A stretch of DNA of 40,430 nt from Streptomyces ipomoeae 91-03 (GTDB lineage: Bacteria; Actinomycetota; Actinomycetes; Streptomycetales; Streptomycetaceae): the NCBI RefSeq assembly GCF_000317595.1, contig NZ_AEJC01000078.1:1-40430 (forward strand), in the 5' to 3' direction. This document shows, piece after piece, positions 24,962 through 32,804 of this stretch (positions within the stretch are counted from its first letter, which is position 1; every line of letters starts with the position of its first letter). The position numbers and the translations under genes were made by a program. The notes under the pieces are model-generated. The model did not search any database. It saw nothing but the letters and a program-made list of their open reading frames with translations, and was not told the DNA's origin.

Positions 24962-25240
24962 TCACCCCGGGATCAGACCCTCGTCGGACAGCAGTTGTCG
25001 CACCTGCGTGAGGCTGGTGCCCTCATCGGGCAGCACCAGGTCGGACGGCGTGATCTGCTCGTCCGGCAACGGCGTGCCCAGGCTGCGCACCGCGTCCAGC
25101 AGGGCCGAGAGCGCGGTGGCGAAGGCCGTCTCGTCGCCTGCGTCGGCGGCCGACTGCAGGGCGGCATCCAGTTCGTTGAGCCGGTTCAGGTGCTCGTCGG
25201 GGACCTCGTACTGGCCCTCGCCGAGAATCCGCATGATCAT
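24962..25240 (-). CDS. PspA-associated protein PspAA
   Basis: A 92-residue protein reading MIMRILGEGQYEVPDEHLNR and ending in SLTQVRQLLSDEGLIPG. This GEGQYEV start and length are those of PspAA, a small partner of PspA in actinobacteria. The start overlaps the pspA stop in an ATGA junction, and the ribosome site AGGAGG lies within the pspA end, so translation is coupled. No membrane segment. It probably binds PspA; the precise role is unknown. Confidence 0.92.
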   Translation of the reverse strand: MIMRILGEGQYEVPDEHLNRLNELDAALQSAADAGDETAFATALSALLDAVRSLGTPLPDEQITPSDLVLPDEGTSLTQVRQLLSDEGLIPG

Positions 25241-26013
25241 GACGTCGCCTCCTGATCCGGCGGGGTCTTCGGGGGTTCAGGGCCCTCCAGCGGCGCTGGG
25301 GCGGAGGCCGCCGGGAGCTGTGCCTTCATGCGGGCCAGTTCGATCTCCACGTCCTGACCCGCGCTCACGCGCTCCAACTCGGCCTGGATGTCGTCACGCC
25401 CGGCCGACAGGGTGGCGTCCTCCAGCGCACCGGAGGCGATCAGCTCGTCCAGCGCACCGGCGCGGGCCTGCATCTGCTCGGTTTTGTCCTGGGCGCGCTG
25501 CATGGCCAGGCCGACGTCGCCCATCTCCTCACCGATGCCGGTGACCGCCTCGGTGATACGGGTCTGAGCCTCGGCCGCGGTATAGGTGGCCTTGATCGTC
25601 TCCTTGCGGGTACGGAACGAGTCGACCTTCGCCTGCAGGCGCTGTGTGGCCAGGGTCAGCTTCTCCTCCTGCGCCTGCAACGACGCCTGCTGCTCCTGCA
25701 GATCGGTGATCTGCGAGCCCACGGCCGTCCGGCGGGTGAGCGCCTCACGGGCCAGGTCCTCCCGACCGGCCGCGAGCGCCTGCTGAGCCTGGCCCTGCAG
25801 TTTGCCCGTGGACTGCCGCAACTGGTTCACCTGCAGCTCGACGCGCTTGCGGCTGGTCGCCACATCGGCCACGCCACGCCGAACCCTCTGCAGCATCTGA
25901 AGCTGCTGCTCGTAGGAGTAGTCCAGGACTTCACGCGGGTCCTCGGCCCGGTCCAGCGCCTTGTTGGCCTTGATCCGGAACAGTGCGGCGATACGGTGAG
26001 TGATGCTGCTCAT
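25237..26013 (-). CDS. pspA: PspA/IM30 family envelope-stress protein
   Basis: A 258-residue coiled-coil protein of the ESCRT-III-like PspA/Vipp1 family, which coats and stabilises damaged inner membrane. The amphipathic N-terminal helix MSSITHRIAALFRIKANKAL is followed by a long heptad-patterned helix pair, with the block DYSYEQQLQMLQRVRRG typical of actinobacterial PspA. The C-terminal 30 residues are Pro-rich and acidic. I chose ATG 26013; the longer frame reads through the upstream non-coding region. It is the first gene of the unit pspA-pspAA-htpX-pspAB, probably extended by the ABC exporter. The 190 bases upstream hold the promoter. A pspBC-like regulator is not present here. Confidence 0.95.
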   Translation of the reverse strand: MSSITHRIAALFRIKANKALDRAEDPREVLDYSYEQQLQMLQRVRRGVADVATSRKRVELQVNQLRQSTGKLQGQAQQALAAGREDLAREALTRRTAVGSQITDLQEQQASLQAQEEKLTLATQRLQAKVDSFRTRKETIKATYTAAEAQTRITEAVTGIGEEMGDVGLAMQRAQDKTEQMQARAGALDELIASGALEDATLSAGRDDIQAELERVSAGQDVEIELARMKAQLPAASAPAPLEGPEPPKTPPDQEATS

Positions 26014-26203
26014 GACGACCGCCTTCCTCTCGCCTCTCGGATTCTGGGCGATGCGGGAGAGACCGGCCGGGCCGTCTGCGGGCACGTGCGCGACGGCATG
26101 TGCCGCCGCAGGTCCCAGCCCCGACCGTGGTTCTCCCATTGTCTGGCCACGCTCCCGGCCCGGCAGCTCCACCCGCCGCGGGCCCGTGCGCGCCTCGGGC
26201 CGG

Positions 26204-26521
26204 TCACGGGATCCTCCCCGCCGGATCCGCGCTCTGGGCGGCGCGGATGTCACGGAGAGTATCGGCCGAGGCGTAGACGAGGGCTGCGCCGATGTAGCCG
26301 ACACCCCACAGGCCCCAGGCGCCGGCGGGTGCGTCGGTGGCGAGCAGGGCGGGAAGGGGCAGTACTCCGGCGATCAGGAGAGCGGGGGCCGTGCGGCGGA
26401 TGCTGCGGTCCAGACCTGGGGCCTCGTGCTTGGCGCGCCGTGCGAGGAGCACCCCACTGGCGGCAGTGGTCAGGACCTGGAGCGCGAGAAGAAGCCGGAT
26501 CAGCAGGCCAGCAGCATCCAT
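26204..26521 (-). CDS. Small three-TM membrane protein
   Basis: A 105-residue protein from ATG 26521, with GGAGG 8 bases upstream. Hydrophobic segments are at about 4-24 (AGLLIRLLLALQVLTTAASGV), 46-62 and 71-90 (WGLWGVGYIGAALVYASAD). Unknown family. Its ribosome site lies inside the tiny ORF just upstream, whose stop is 5 bases before this start, so the two are likely coupled. It ends the run of small membrane genes and lies 190 bases before pspA. Confidence 0.7.
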   Translation of the reverse strand: MDAAGLLIRLLLALQVLTTAASGVLLARRAKHEAPGLDRSIRRTAPALLIAGVLPLPALLATDAPAGAWGLWGVGYIGAALVYASADTLRDIRAAQSADPAGRIP

Positions 26522-26526
26522 CTCGG

Positions 26527-26637
26527 TCACCTCCGGCCGGGGTGGCGTGGTTGCCCGAGCACGCCGGGCAGCAGTGTGATTCCGGCGAGGGCGCCGTCGG
26601 CGATCACGGCCCGTGGGGCCACGGAAATCCCGGTCAT
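26527..26637 (-). CDS. Tiny coupled ORF (36 residues)
   Basis: The ATG at 26637 overlaps the upstream methyltransferase stop (ATGA) and has a strong GGGAGGAG 5-6 bases before it. The product is short, hydrophobic and basic at its end (AVIADGALAGITLLPGVLG... HPGRR). Its stop is 5 bases ahead of the next start. No family known. It may be a real micropeptide or a translation relay for the gene behind it. Confidence 0.4.
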   Translation of the reverse strand: MTGISVAPRAVIADGALAGITLLPGVLGQPRHPGRR

Positions 26638-27350
26638 CGGCTCCTCCCGGCGGGGGCGTGGTGGGAGTCGGCCGTGCGCGGCGGCTGCGGCTGCTGCCGG
26701 CCCGGCGGGGGCGTGGTGCTGCGGGCAGGACGGTGGCGTGGCAAGAACGCCGGAGTGCGGGCGGCGTAGGTGTCCCACTGCTCGCCGAATTCCTTGGCGA
26801 CCTCGCGCTCCTCGCTGCGGGCAAGACGTACATACACGTAGACCAGGACCGGGAACATGATCAGAGTGGGGATGGTCGGCCACTGCAGCAGGAAGCCGAT
26901 CATGATGAGCAGGAAGCCGTCGTACTGCGGGTGGCGCACCCAGGCGTAGGGACCTGTGGTGGCGAGTTCGTCGTGCTGGGCGGCCTCGTGCAGGCGCTTC
27001 CAGGCGGCGGCGATCAGCCAGAAGCCGGTGCCGATCGCGATATAGCTGGCCAGGTGAAAGGGGCTCAGGTGCGGGTCGCCGGACCAGTTGGTCAGGTCGT
27101 TCCACAGGTGGCCGCCGGCGTGGGAGTCCTTCAGCAGCGGGAACTGGGAGCCGAGCCAGCTGCCCAGCAGGTAGATGGTCAGCGGGGTGCCGTACATCTC
27201 GGTGAACAGGGCGACCAGAAAAGCGCCGTAGGCGCCCATCGCCCGCCAGTCCCGCTTCGTTTTCGGATGGAAGAAGCTGGCGGCGAACACCGCGAAGAGC
27301 AGGGTGTTGAGGACCACGAGCGGCCACAGGCCGTATGCCGAATCAGCCAT
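26634..27350 (-). CDS. ICMT/PEMT-type membrane methyltransferase
   Basis: A 238-residue integral membrane protein. Five or six hydrophobic helices are visible (about 8-22, 37-50, 55-70, 102-118, 145-175). The SAM-binding signature of the isoprenylcysteine carboxyl methyltransferase/PEMT superfamily is present: ELATTGPYAWVRHPQYDGF, with the RHP-x-Y core. A C-terminal amphipathic part (RSEEREVAKEFGEQWDTYAAR) matches the EE-x-x-L-x-x-x-F-G-x-x-Y pattern of the family. The last 30 residues are Pro/Arg-rich and probably unstructured. Substrate unknown; such proteins often occur next to P1B ATPases. The ATG at 27350 overlaps the preceding gene by 8 bases. Confidence 0.85.
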   Translation of the reverse strand: MADSAYGLWPLVVLNTLLFAVFAASFFHPKTKRDWRAMGAYGAFLVALFTEMYGTPLTIYLLGSWLGSQFPLLKDSHAGGHLWNDLTNWSGDPHLSPFHLASYIAIGTGFWLIAAAWKRLHEAAQHDELATTGPYAWVRHPQYDGFLLIMIGFLLQWPTIPTLIMFPVLVYVYVRLARSEEREVAKEFGEQWDTYAARTPAFLPRHRPARSTTPPPGRQQPQPPRTADSHHAPAGRSR

Positions 27351-27624
27351 GACGTCCTCCCACGGCGTTGGTCGGTCCTGTGGTGGTGCGACGCTGTCCG
27401 TGGGCCAGTGCGCTCATGCGGCGCTGGTAGGTGGCCGCGTCCACACGGTCGTGAAGGCGCAGACCCACCAGCCACCGTTCCGCTTCCTCCAGCGCCGCAC
27501 GCCGTCCGCGCAGGCGGGCCAGCGGTGGACGGCGAGGCTCGTCGGGGGTGATCAGGCGGGCGACGTCGTAAACGATGCCTGCCAGGATCAGTGCCCCGGT
27601 CAGCGTGGCGATGACAGCAGCCAT
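27343..27624 (-). CDS. Small membrane protein with SHOCT-like tail
   Basis: A 93-residue protein from ATG 27624. One N-terminal helix (MAAVIATLTGALILAGIVYD) is followed by a basic region and the tail LHDRVDAATYQRRMSALA, which has the spacing of a SHOCT oligomerisation motif (L-x-x-G/R-x-I/V-D-x-x-x-Y-x-x-R-x-x-x-L). It overlaps the methyltransferase start by 8 bases. Similar to, but shorter in conservation than, the SHOCT protein at 27963-28226. Function unknown. Confidence 0.65.
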   Translation of the reverse strand: MAAVIATLTGALILAGIVYDVARLITPDEPRRPPLARLRGRRAALEEAERWLVGLRLHDRVDAATYQRRMSALAHGQRRTTTGPTNAVGGRHG

Positions 27625-27655
27625 GGCACTCACCCCCTGGGCGGGCCCGGGGCGG

Positions 27656-27910
27656 TCAGGGCCGGCCGGGTCCGGTGTGGTGGTCGTGCTTGTGCAGCGA
27701 GTCCTCGTCCCGGTCGTCACGGTGTTGATCGTGGCCGCCGTGCATGCCCTGGCCGTGCATGCTGCGCATCATGAAGAACATCATCAGCGGGCAGGCGGCG
27801 ACGAGAGCGAGCCAGACCAGGCTTTCCAGGGACGCGCCGACGATCAGCGCGCCGACGACGACGATCGCTGCGGCGAGCGCGTACATGCCGTAGTTGCGCT
27901 TGTCGTTCAT
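27656..27910 (-). CDS. DUF2933-type small membrane protein with His-rich tail
   Basis: An 84-residue protein. Two membrane helices (ALAAAIVVVGALIVGASLES; LVWLALVAACPLMMFFMMRS) are followed by a Met/His/Asp-rich tail (MHGQGMHGGHDQHRDDRDED, then SLHKHDHH). The CPLMMFFMM block is typical of DUF2933. I prefer ATG 27910, 6 bases from GGAGG, over 27913. The tail could bind copper, and the protein lies in a cluster divergent from a copper ATPase operon. Function is not established. Confidence 0.8.
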   Translation of the reverse strand: MNDKRNYGMYALAAAIVVVGALIVGASLESLVWLALVAACPLMMFFMMRSMHGQGMHGGHDQHRDDRDEDSLHKHDHHTGPGRP

Positions 27911-27962
27911 CATGAGCCTCCTTCAGCGGAGGGCCAAGGCCGCACAGGGTGCGGCCGGGTAT

Positions 27963-28226
27963 TCAGGATTTGGCTGGAGGGCCGACGTGCAGCGCGTCCA
28001 CGCGGCGCCGGTACTCCTCCTCGTCGATCTCACCGCGGGCGAACCGCTCAGCGAGGATCTGCTGCGGTGTGGGTGCGGCGGGGGTGTGGGTGTGTTCGTG
28101 GGGCCGGTTGACGGCGCGGAAACCCAGCACGAGGGCTGTGACGACCAGTGCCCAGAACGCGACCATGCCGATCGACATCCCGAACCAGCCCCACCCGCTC
28201 ATGTCGTGGGCGTACCAGAACATCAT
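27963..28226 (-). CDS. SHOCT domain small membrane protein
   Basis: An 87-residue protein. One helix (about 12-35, MSIGMVAFWALVVTALVLGF) is followed by a His/Pro linker (RPHEHTHTPAAPTPQQ) and the SHOCT motif ILAERFARGEIDEEEYRRRVDAL at the C-terminus. The ATG at 28226 lies 9 bases from AGG; GTG 28232 is an alternative. It is the first gene of the minus-strand small-membrane cluster and shares the divergent promoter region with the copper ATPase. SHOCT proteins recur beside copper genes in actinobacteria, with no proven mechanism. Confidence 0.85.
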   Translation of the reverse strand: MMFWYAHDMSGWGWFGMSIGMVAFWALVVTALVLGFRAVNRPHEHTHTPAAPTPQQILAERFARGEIDEEEYRRRVDALHVGPPAKS

Positions 28227-28329
28227 CGCCACTCACCTGCTTCGGCTTATCGGCGACCGGGCGCTGGATGGGCTCCCGGGGACTTATTGCCTTCACATCC
28301 ATCATCGCTCTGCCTGGTGAGGCGGTCTC

Positions 28330-28343
28330 GGGCCGGACGGCCC
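28330..28343. promoter_or_regulatory. DosR/DevR-like palindrome, copper operon promoter (site 1)
   Basis: GGGCCGGACGGCCC, a perfect GGGCC-N4-GGCCC, lies 86 bases before the fused copper ATPase start and within the divergent SHOCT/ATPase intergenic region. A second, imperfect copy begins 23 bases downstream. Tandem boxes about two helical turns apart are common at DosR-type promoters. Inference only. Confidence 0.45.
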
Positions 28344-28352
28344 AGGACCAGT

Positions 28353-28366
28353 GGGCCGTTCAGCCC
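28353..28366. promoter_or_regulatory. DosR/DevR-like palindrome, site 2 (one mismatch)
   Basis: GGGCCGTTCAGCCC differs from GGGCC-N4-GGCCC by one base. It overlaps the left edge of the CsoR-like palindrome, so the two proteins might compete here. Confidence 0.35.
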
Positions 28367-28380
28367 CTACCTGGCAGGGG
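28364..28380. promoter_or_regulatory. Probable CsoR operator
   Basis: CCCCTACCTGGCAGGGG is an inverted repeat of a pyrimidine-rich and a G-rich arm, flanked by TA on the right (GGGGTAG), the form expected of CsoR sites (C-tract, short centre, G-tract). It lies about 50 bases before the copper ATPase start, and csoR is the last gene of that operon. Autoregulation by Cu(I)-relieved repression is the natural reading. Confidence 0.6.
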
Positions 28381-28429
28381 TAGCCGAGCGCAGGCTTGAG
28401 AGTGACCCGCCAGGGGAGGCGAGAAACCC

Positions 28430-31231
28430 ATGGGTGCCATTGATGCCGTTGTGATCTTGGCGTCGGCCATGCTGGTCGCTGCGCTCGGCTGGTACTTCTT
28501 CGGGCCGCGACGGGCCGGTGCCGCCCGGCTGGAAAACGGCGTACAGCGGGTGGAGGTGACGGTGCGGGGCGGCTACAGTCCCGACGTCATCAAGGTCCGC
28601 CAGGGCATGCCGGTGGAGTTGGTCTTCGACCGGCAGGAGGCCGGCGAGTGCACCGTCCGTGTGGTCTTTCCTGATCTCAAGGTCGGCGCGGGGCTGCCCG
28701 CTCACAGTCGCACGACCGTGCGACTGACCCCGGACCGGCCCGGTTCCTTCGGCTTCGCCTGCGGCATGAACATGATCCACGGCACGCTGCTGGTCGAACC
28801 CGCGGAAGGCTCCGCACCGCCCGCCCCGGACGGTCACGGTGTCACGGCTGCCTCTGCTCCTGCGGTCGGCGCGCCGCCGCCGTCGGGTGAGGAACGGACG
28901 GCGGCCGAGGCGGAGGCCGCGGACGCCGCCGAGCGGCAGGCGGAGATCAAGGACCTCACCCGCAGGGTGCTGACCGGCGCGGTGCTCACCGCACCGGTGC
29001 TCTTCGCCGTGATGGCGCACGAACTCTTCGGCGCGGACTGGGTGCCCGGCTGGATGCTGAACCACTGGCTGCAGCTGGCGCTGATCACGCCGGTGATGTT
29101 CTACACCGGGTGGCCGATCCATGTGACGGGCTGGCTGACCCTGCGCCACCGGGCCGCGGACATGAACTCCCTGATCACCCTCGGCACCAGTGCCGCCTAT
29201 GGCTACAGCCTGCTGGTCACCCTCGCCCCCGGCCTGCTGCCGGAGGACCTGCGGGAGGTCTACTTCGAGGCCGTCGGCGTCATCTTGACCCTGATCCTGC
29301 TCGGCCGGCTGCTCGCGGCCCGTGCGAAGGCCGGCACCGGCGAAGCCATCCGTGCCCTGCTGGGCCTGCAGGCCCGCACCGCACGGGTGGTGCGGGCCGG
29401 CACCGAGACTGAGATCCCCGTCGAGGACGTCGTGGTCGGAGACGAGATCGTCATCCGGCCGGGGGAGAAGATCCCCGTCGACGCCGAGGTTCTCTCCGGC
29501 TCCTCCGCGGTCGACGAATCGATGGTCACCGGCGAGCCGATACCGGTGACGAAGCGCGGCGGAGACATCGTCATCGGCGCGACCGTCAACGGCACCGGCT
29601 CCCTACGCGTGCGGGCGGCCAAGGTCGGCGCGGACACCATGCTGGCCCAGATCATCCGCCTGGTGCAGCAGGCCCAGGCGTCCAAGGCACCCATCCAGCG
29701 GCTCGCCGACGCCGTGTCGGCGTACTTCGTGCCTGCGGTCATCGCGATCGCGATCGTCACCTTCGCCGTCTGGTTCACCCTGGGACCGTCGCCCGCGCTG
29801 ACCCTGGCGCTGGTCTCCGCGGTCGCGGTGCTGATCATCGCCTGCCCGTGCGCGCTCGGACTGGCCACTCCGCTGTCGGTAATGGTCGGCACAGGCAAGG
29901 GGGCCCAGGCCGGCATCCTCATCCGCTCGGCCGAAGCCCTGGAGACCGCGCACAAGCTGGACACGGTGGTCCTGGACAAGACCGGCACCGTCACCGAGGG
30001 CAAGCCGATCCTGACCGACGTCCACGCTGCCGACGGATTCGACGAGACGCTGCTGCTGCGGCTGGTCGCGGGGGCCGAGGCCGACAGCGAGCACCCGCTC
30101 GCGCAAGCCGTCATCACCGGCGTCCGCGACCGCGGTATTCGCCCGCCCGCAGCGACCGGGTTCGACTCGGTCACCGGCAAGGGCGTCCAGGCCACCGTCG
30201 ACGGACGCGCCGTCCTGGTGGGCACCGCCCGGCTGCTGGGCGACGTCGGCATCGACACCACCACGCTGGCCCCCGTCGCCGCCCGCCTGTCGGCCGAGGG
30301 CAAGACCCCCGTGCTCGCGGCGGTCGACGGACGTCCCGCCGGTGTGCTGGCCGTCGCTTACACCGTCAAGGACGACTCCGTCTCCGCCATCGCCGCTCTC
30401 CAGCGCCTCGGCATCGAGGTCGTCATCATCACCGGCGACGGCGCCCGCACGGCCGGGGCGATCGCCGCCCAGGTGGGCGTGGATCGGGTGCTGGCCGAGG
30501 TGCTGCCCGAGCACAAGGCCGACGAGATCCGCCGTCTGCAGGGCGAGGGCCGCACCGTGGGCATGGTCGGCGACGGCATCAACGACGCCCCCGCCCTGGC
30601 TGCCGCCGACGTCGGCCTGGCCATCGGCACCGGCACCGACGTGGCCATCGAGGCCGCCGACATCACCTTGATCTCCGGCTGGCTGAGCGGCGTTGTCACC
30701 GCAATCCGGCTGTCGCGGGCGAGCATGCGCAACATCCGGCAGAACCTGTTCTTCGCCCTGGTCTACAACGCCGTCGGGGTCCCGCTCGCCGCAGGCGCCC
30801 TGTACCCGCTGTGGGGCTTGCGCCTGAGCCCGGTCATCGCCGCCGTGGCCATGGCGCTCAGCTCCCTGTCGGTGGTCACCAACGCCTCCCGGCTACGCCG
30901 CTGGCGCACCCAGCCGCTGCTGGAGACCCGGCCCGCGAGCATCCAGCCCCGGGTCGAGTCCGCCGCCGACCGCGCGCCGACCGAGAGCACGGCCGCCATG
31001 GCGGACTGCGGGCACCAACACCCCGCCTCCAGTGGCGACGGCAACGGCATGGTCACGGACCCCGTGTGCGGCATGCGGGTGGACAAGGCGACCGCCGCCG
31101 AACAGCGGCAGAGCAAGTCCGGCACCTACTACTTCTGCTCCGCCCACTGCGCCGCCACGTTCGACGGCGACCCGGACCGCTACACGGCCCCCACGCCCGG
31201 CGGAACGCACGAGGGAGGTGAACCCCGATGA
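28430..31231 (+). CDS. Cupredoxin - P1B copper ATPase - YHS fusion protein
   Basis: A 933-residue copper exporter with an unusual domain order. It begins with a single helix (about 7-25), then a cupredoxin-like domain (about 40-125) with [11 protein letters not shown] and [10 protein letters not shown] supplying Cys, Met and His, then a linker of Ala/Glu. The P1B core follows: eight helices, TGEP actuator loop, CPC at about 472-474 ([11 protein letters not shown]), DKTGTVTEG (Asp about 516), SEHPLAQA and [14 protein letters not shown]. The C-terminus is a YHS-type metal domain with DPVCGMRVD and YYFCSAHC. There is no HMA domain. Since MA enters from the cytoplasm, the cupredoxin should lie inside the cell. 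GGAGG precedes ATG 28430 by 10 bases. The stop overlaps csoR (ATGA). CPC plus csoR make copper(I) the likely cargo. Confidence 0.95.
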   Translation: MGAIDAVVILASAMLVAALGWYFFGPRRAGAARLENGVQRVEVTVRGGYSPDVIKVRQGMPVELVFDRQEAGECTVRVVFPDLKVGAGLPAHSRTTVRLTPDRPGSFGFACGMNMIHGTLLVEPAEGSAPPAPDGHGVTAASAPAVGAPPPSGEERTAAEAEAADAAERQAEIKDLTRRVLTGAVLTAPVLFAVMAHELFGADWVPGWMLNHWLQLALITPVMFYTGWPIHVTGWLTLRHRAADMNSLITLGTSAAYGYSLLVTLAPGLLPEDLREVYFEAVGVILTLILLGRLLAARAKAGTGEAIRALLGLQARTARVVRAGTETEIPVEDVVVGDEIVIRPGEKIPVDAEVLSGSSAVDESMVTGEPIPVTKRGGDIVIGATVNGTGSLRVRAAKVGADTMLAQIIRLVQQAQASKAPIQRLADAVSAYFVPAVIAIAIVTFAVWFTLGPSPALTLALVSAVAVLIIACPCALGLATPLSVMVGTGKGAQAGILIRSAEALETAHKLDTVVLDKTGTVTEGKPILTDVHAADGFDETLLLRLVAGAEADSEHPLAQAVITGVRDRGIRPPAATGFDSVTGKGVQATVDGRAVLVGTARLLGDVGIDTTTLAPVAARLSAEGKTPVLAAVDGRPAGVLAVAYTVKDDSVSAIAALQRLGIEVVIITGDGARTAGAIAAQVGVDRVLAEVLPEHKADEIRRLQGEGRTVGMVGDGINDAPALAAADVGLAIGTGTDVAIEAADITLISGWLSGVVTAIRLSRASMRNIRQNLFFALVYNAVGVPLAAGALYPLWGLRLSPVIAAVAMALSSLSVVTNASRLRRWRTQPLLETRPASIQPRVESAADRAPTESTAAMADCGHQHPASSGDGNGMVTDPVCGMRVDKATAAEQRQSKSGTYYFCSAHCAATFDGDPDRYTAPTPGGTHEGGEPR

Positions 31232-31560
31232 CCACCGCTCCGGCCACCCCCCGCCACGCGCACGAACAGCACACCGAGGCACCCGGTTACACGAGCCGCA
31301 AGGCCGACCACCTGGCCCGCTTGAACAAGATCGAAGGCCAGATACGCGGCATCTCCCGCATGGTCACCGACGACCGCTACTGCATCGACGTGCTCACCCA
31401 GATCAGCGCCGCCACCCACGCCCTGCAGGAAGTCGCCCTCGGACTCCTCGACGACCACATACGCGGCTGCGTCACCGACGCCGCCCGCACCGATCCCGCC
31501 GACGCCGAGGAGAAGTTCGAGGAACTCACCGGGGCCCTGCGACGCACACTGCGCCTGTGA
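31228..31560 (+). CDS. csoR: Copper-sensing repressor CsoR
   Basis: A 110-residue helical repressor of the DUF156/CsoR family that releases DNA on binding Cu(I). The metal ligands are all present with the exact CsoR spacing: Cys 52, His 77 and Cys 81 (M. tuberculosis CsoR Cys36, His61, Cys65), in [11 protein letters not shown] and [10 protein letters not shown]. The block [16 protein letters not shown] is the family signature. The first 20 residues are His-rich and variable. It overlaps the ATPase gene by 4 bases and is translated from the same message, giving a simple negative feedback loop with the palindrome at 28364-28380. Confidence 0.95.
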   Translation: MTTAPATPRHAHEQHTEAPGYTSRKADHLARLNKIEGQIRGISRMVTDDRYCIDVLTQISAATHALQEVALGLLDDHIRGCVTDAARTDPADAEEKFEELTGALRRTLRL

Positions 31561-31747
31561 GCAACACCCGCCGCCGCGCCTCTCCCAGGGTGACCGAGGC
31601 CCGCCGCCGTTGACCGCGGTCCTATGCGATTCGGACCGCTACGCCCTGAACCACAGCGAGCGAGGGCTACTACGGCGGCCCTCGACCGGTAAGGCGCAGA
31701 TCTTGCGGGTGCTGTACGTGCGTGCAGAGCCGACCGCAGATCCTTGG

Positions 31748-32038
31748 TCACGTATCTCCCGAGCGTGCCGTCTGCGTGTCGTAGTCGCTGAGCAGTTGCC
31801 TCAGTTGTTCCAGCGCCTGCTCCGGGATGTCCGGTGGCGCGGACTCGATCACGAAGCGGGCGGCGGCTACGAGCGCCGCCAACTCGTAGGCGTGAGCGGT
31901 CACCCGCACAATCCACCGCTCGCATCCGGCCGGTCGTTCAAACCTCTCACGGTCTCGAACCGCAAGTTCGACAACAGCATGCCCGAGTGCTATCGGAACG
32001 CAATACCGCTGTGCTGCGGCACCGGAATCGCGTGGCAC
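31748..32038 (-). CDS. Hypothetical protein
   Basis: Up to 96 residues. The C-terminal 70 residues look genuine: RFERPAGCERWIVRVTAHAY and then an amphipathic helical part ending in EQLRQLLSDYDTQTARSGDT. I recognise no family. The GTG at 32038 lies 6 bases after the stop of the START-like gene, so the two may be coupled, but the first 25 residues are unconvincing and a later start is possible. Downstream toward csoR (31561-31747) I see no gene. Confidence 0.5.
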   Translation of the reverse strand: MPRDSGAAAQRYCVPIALGHAVVELAVRDRERFERPAGCERWIVRVTAHAYELAALVAAARFVIESAPPDIPEQALEQLRQLLSDYDTQTARSGDT

Positions 32039-32044
32039 GTGGAA

Positions 32045-32719
32045 TCATGCCGCCACGCTGACGCGCGTGCGCAGGTTGTGGAACTGGCGGGTCTGCATGA
32101 TCAGGTGGGCGGGTTCCCAGAACAGCACGTCCATGGGCCGGGTGAGGGACCGCGGGCGGCTGTGACCCCGCGCGCGGACGACCAGCCGGGTCCCGCCGCC
32201 GGGCTCCGGCCGGAGATGGAAGCCCCAGATCGAGTCGGTGTACGCCCGCGGCGGCGCGTCCAGACTATCGAAGGGGCGTCCCGACGGGAGCGTCGTCAGC
32301 GAGCGCAGCACCAGTGTCCTCTCCGGTTCCAGGACGGCGACGATGAACCAGGCGTCGCCGCTCGGCAGGGAGTCCAGGTGCTGCCCCGTCTCCAGGCGCT
32401 GCCATTCCGAGACGATGCGTTCCGCGCTTGGACGTCCGCCGTTGTCCAGGCGGTCCCAGCTGTACCAGCCACCGCGGTTGCAGCCCATCTGCACAAGCCA
32501 GGGCCAGACCTCTTCGGGCGGCGCCGGCAGGGTCGTGGCCATGGTCGAAGATCCATCGGCATCGGGGATGAGGTCATCACCGGGGTAGCTACGGTCGACT
32601 TCCTCGTCCGTCGCGCCCCAGGTCAGCACCCGCGGCCTCAGGAAGACCCTGTACAGGGCCAGCGTGGCCGCCGCCACGCCGAGGGAACGTCGCCCAACCC
32701 GGGGCCGGTGCTCGCTCAT
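32045..32719 (-). CDS. SRPBCC (START-like) family protein
   Basis: A 224-residue protein with one N-terminal hydrophobic segment (about 11-28). Then comes a START-like lipid-binding fold: ATTLPAPPEEVWPWLVQMG, the Trp-rich GGWYSWDRLDNGGRPSAERI, and SIWGFHLRPEPGGGTRLVVRARG, a common ending of SRPBCC strands. Such proteins occur in many Streptomyces and bind hydrophobic ligands; the ligand here is unknown. The ATG at 32719 has a weak ribosome site. It lies upstream of the small hypothetical gene in one operon. Confidence 0.8.
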   Translation of the reverse strand: MSEHRPRVGRRSLGVAAATLALYRVFLRPRVLTWGATDEEVDRSYPGDDLIPDADGSSTMATTLPAPPEEVWPWLVQMGCNRGGWYSWDRLDNGGRPSAERIVSEWQRLETGQHLDSLPSGDAWFIVAVLEPERTLVLRSLTTLPSGRPFDSLDAPPRAYTDSIWGFHLRPEPGGGTRLVVRARGHSRPRSLTRPMDVLFWEPAHLIMQTRQFHNLRTRVSVAA

Positions 32720-32804
32720 GTTCTCAGCGTCTCAGCTGCGTCCCGGTCGCACCACAGAACGCGGGAGCGTCACCGAGCAGGCTTGGAGACGGCCCTGACA
32801 CCTG

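Noticed and set aside
28430..28570. Reading the leading helix of the fused ATPase as a cleaved signal peptide
   Set aside because: There is no AxA cleavage site or lipobox, and the basic residues follow rather than precede the helix.
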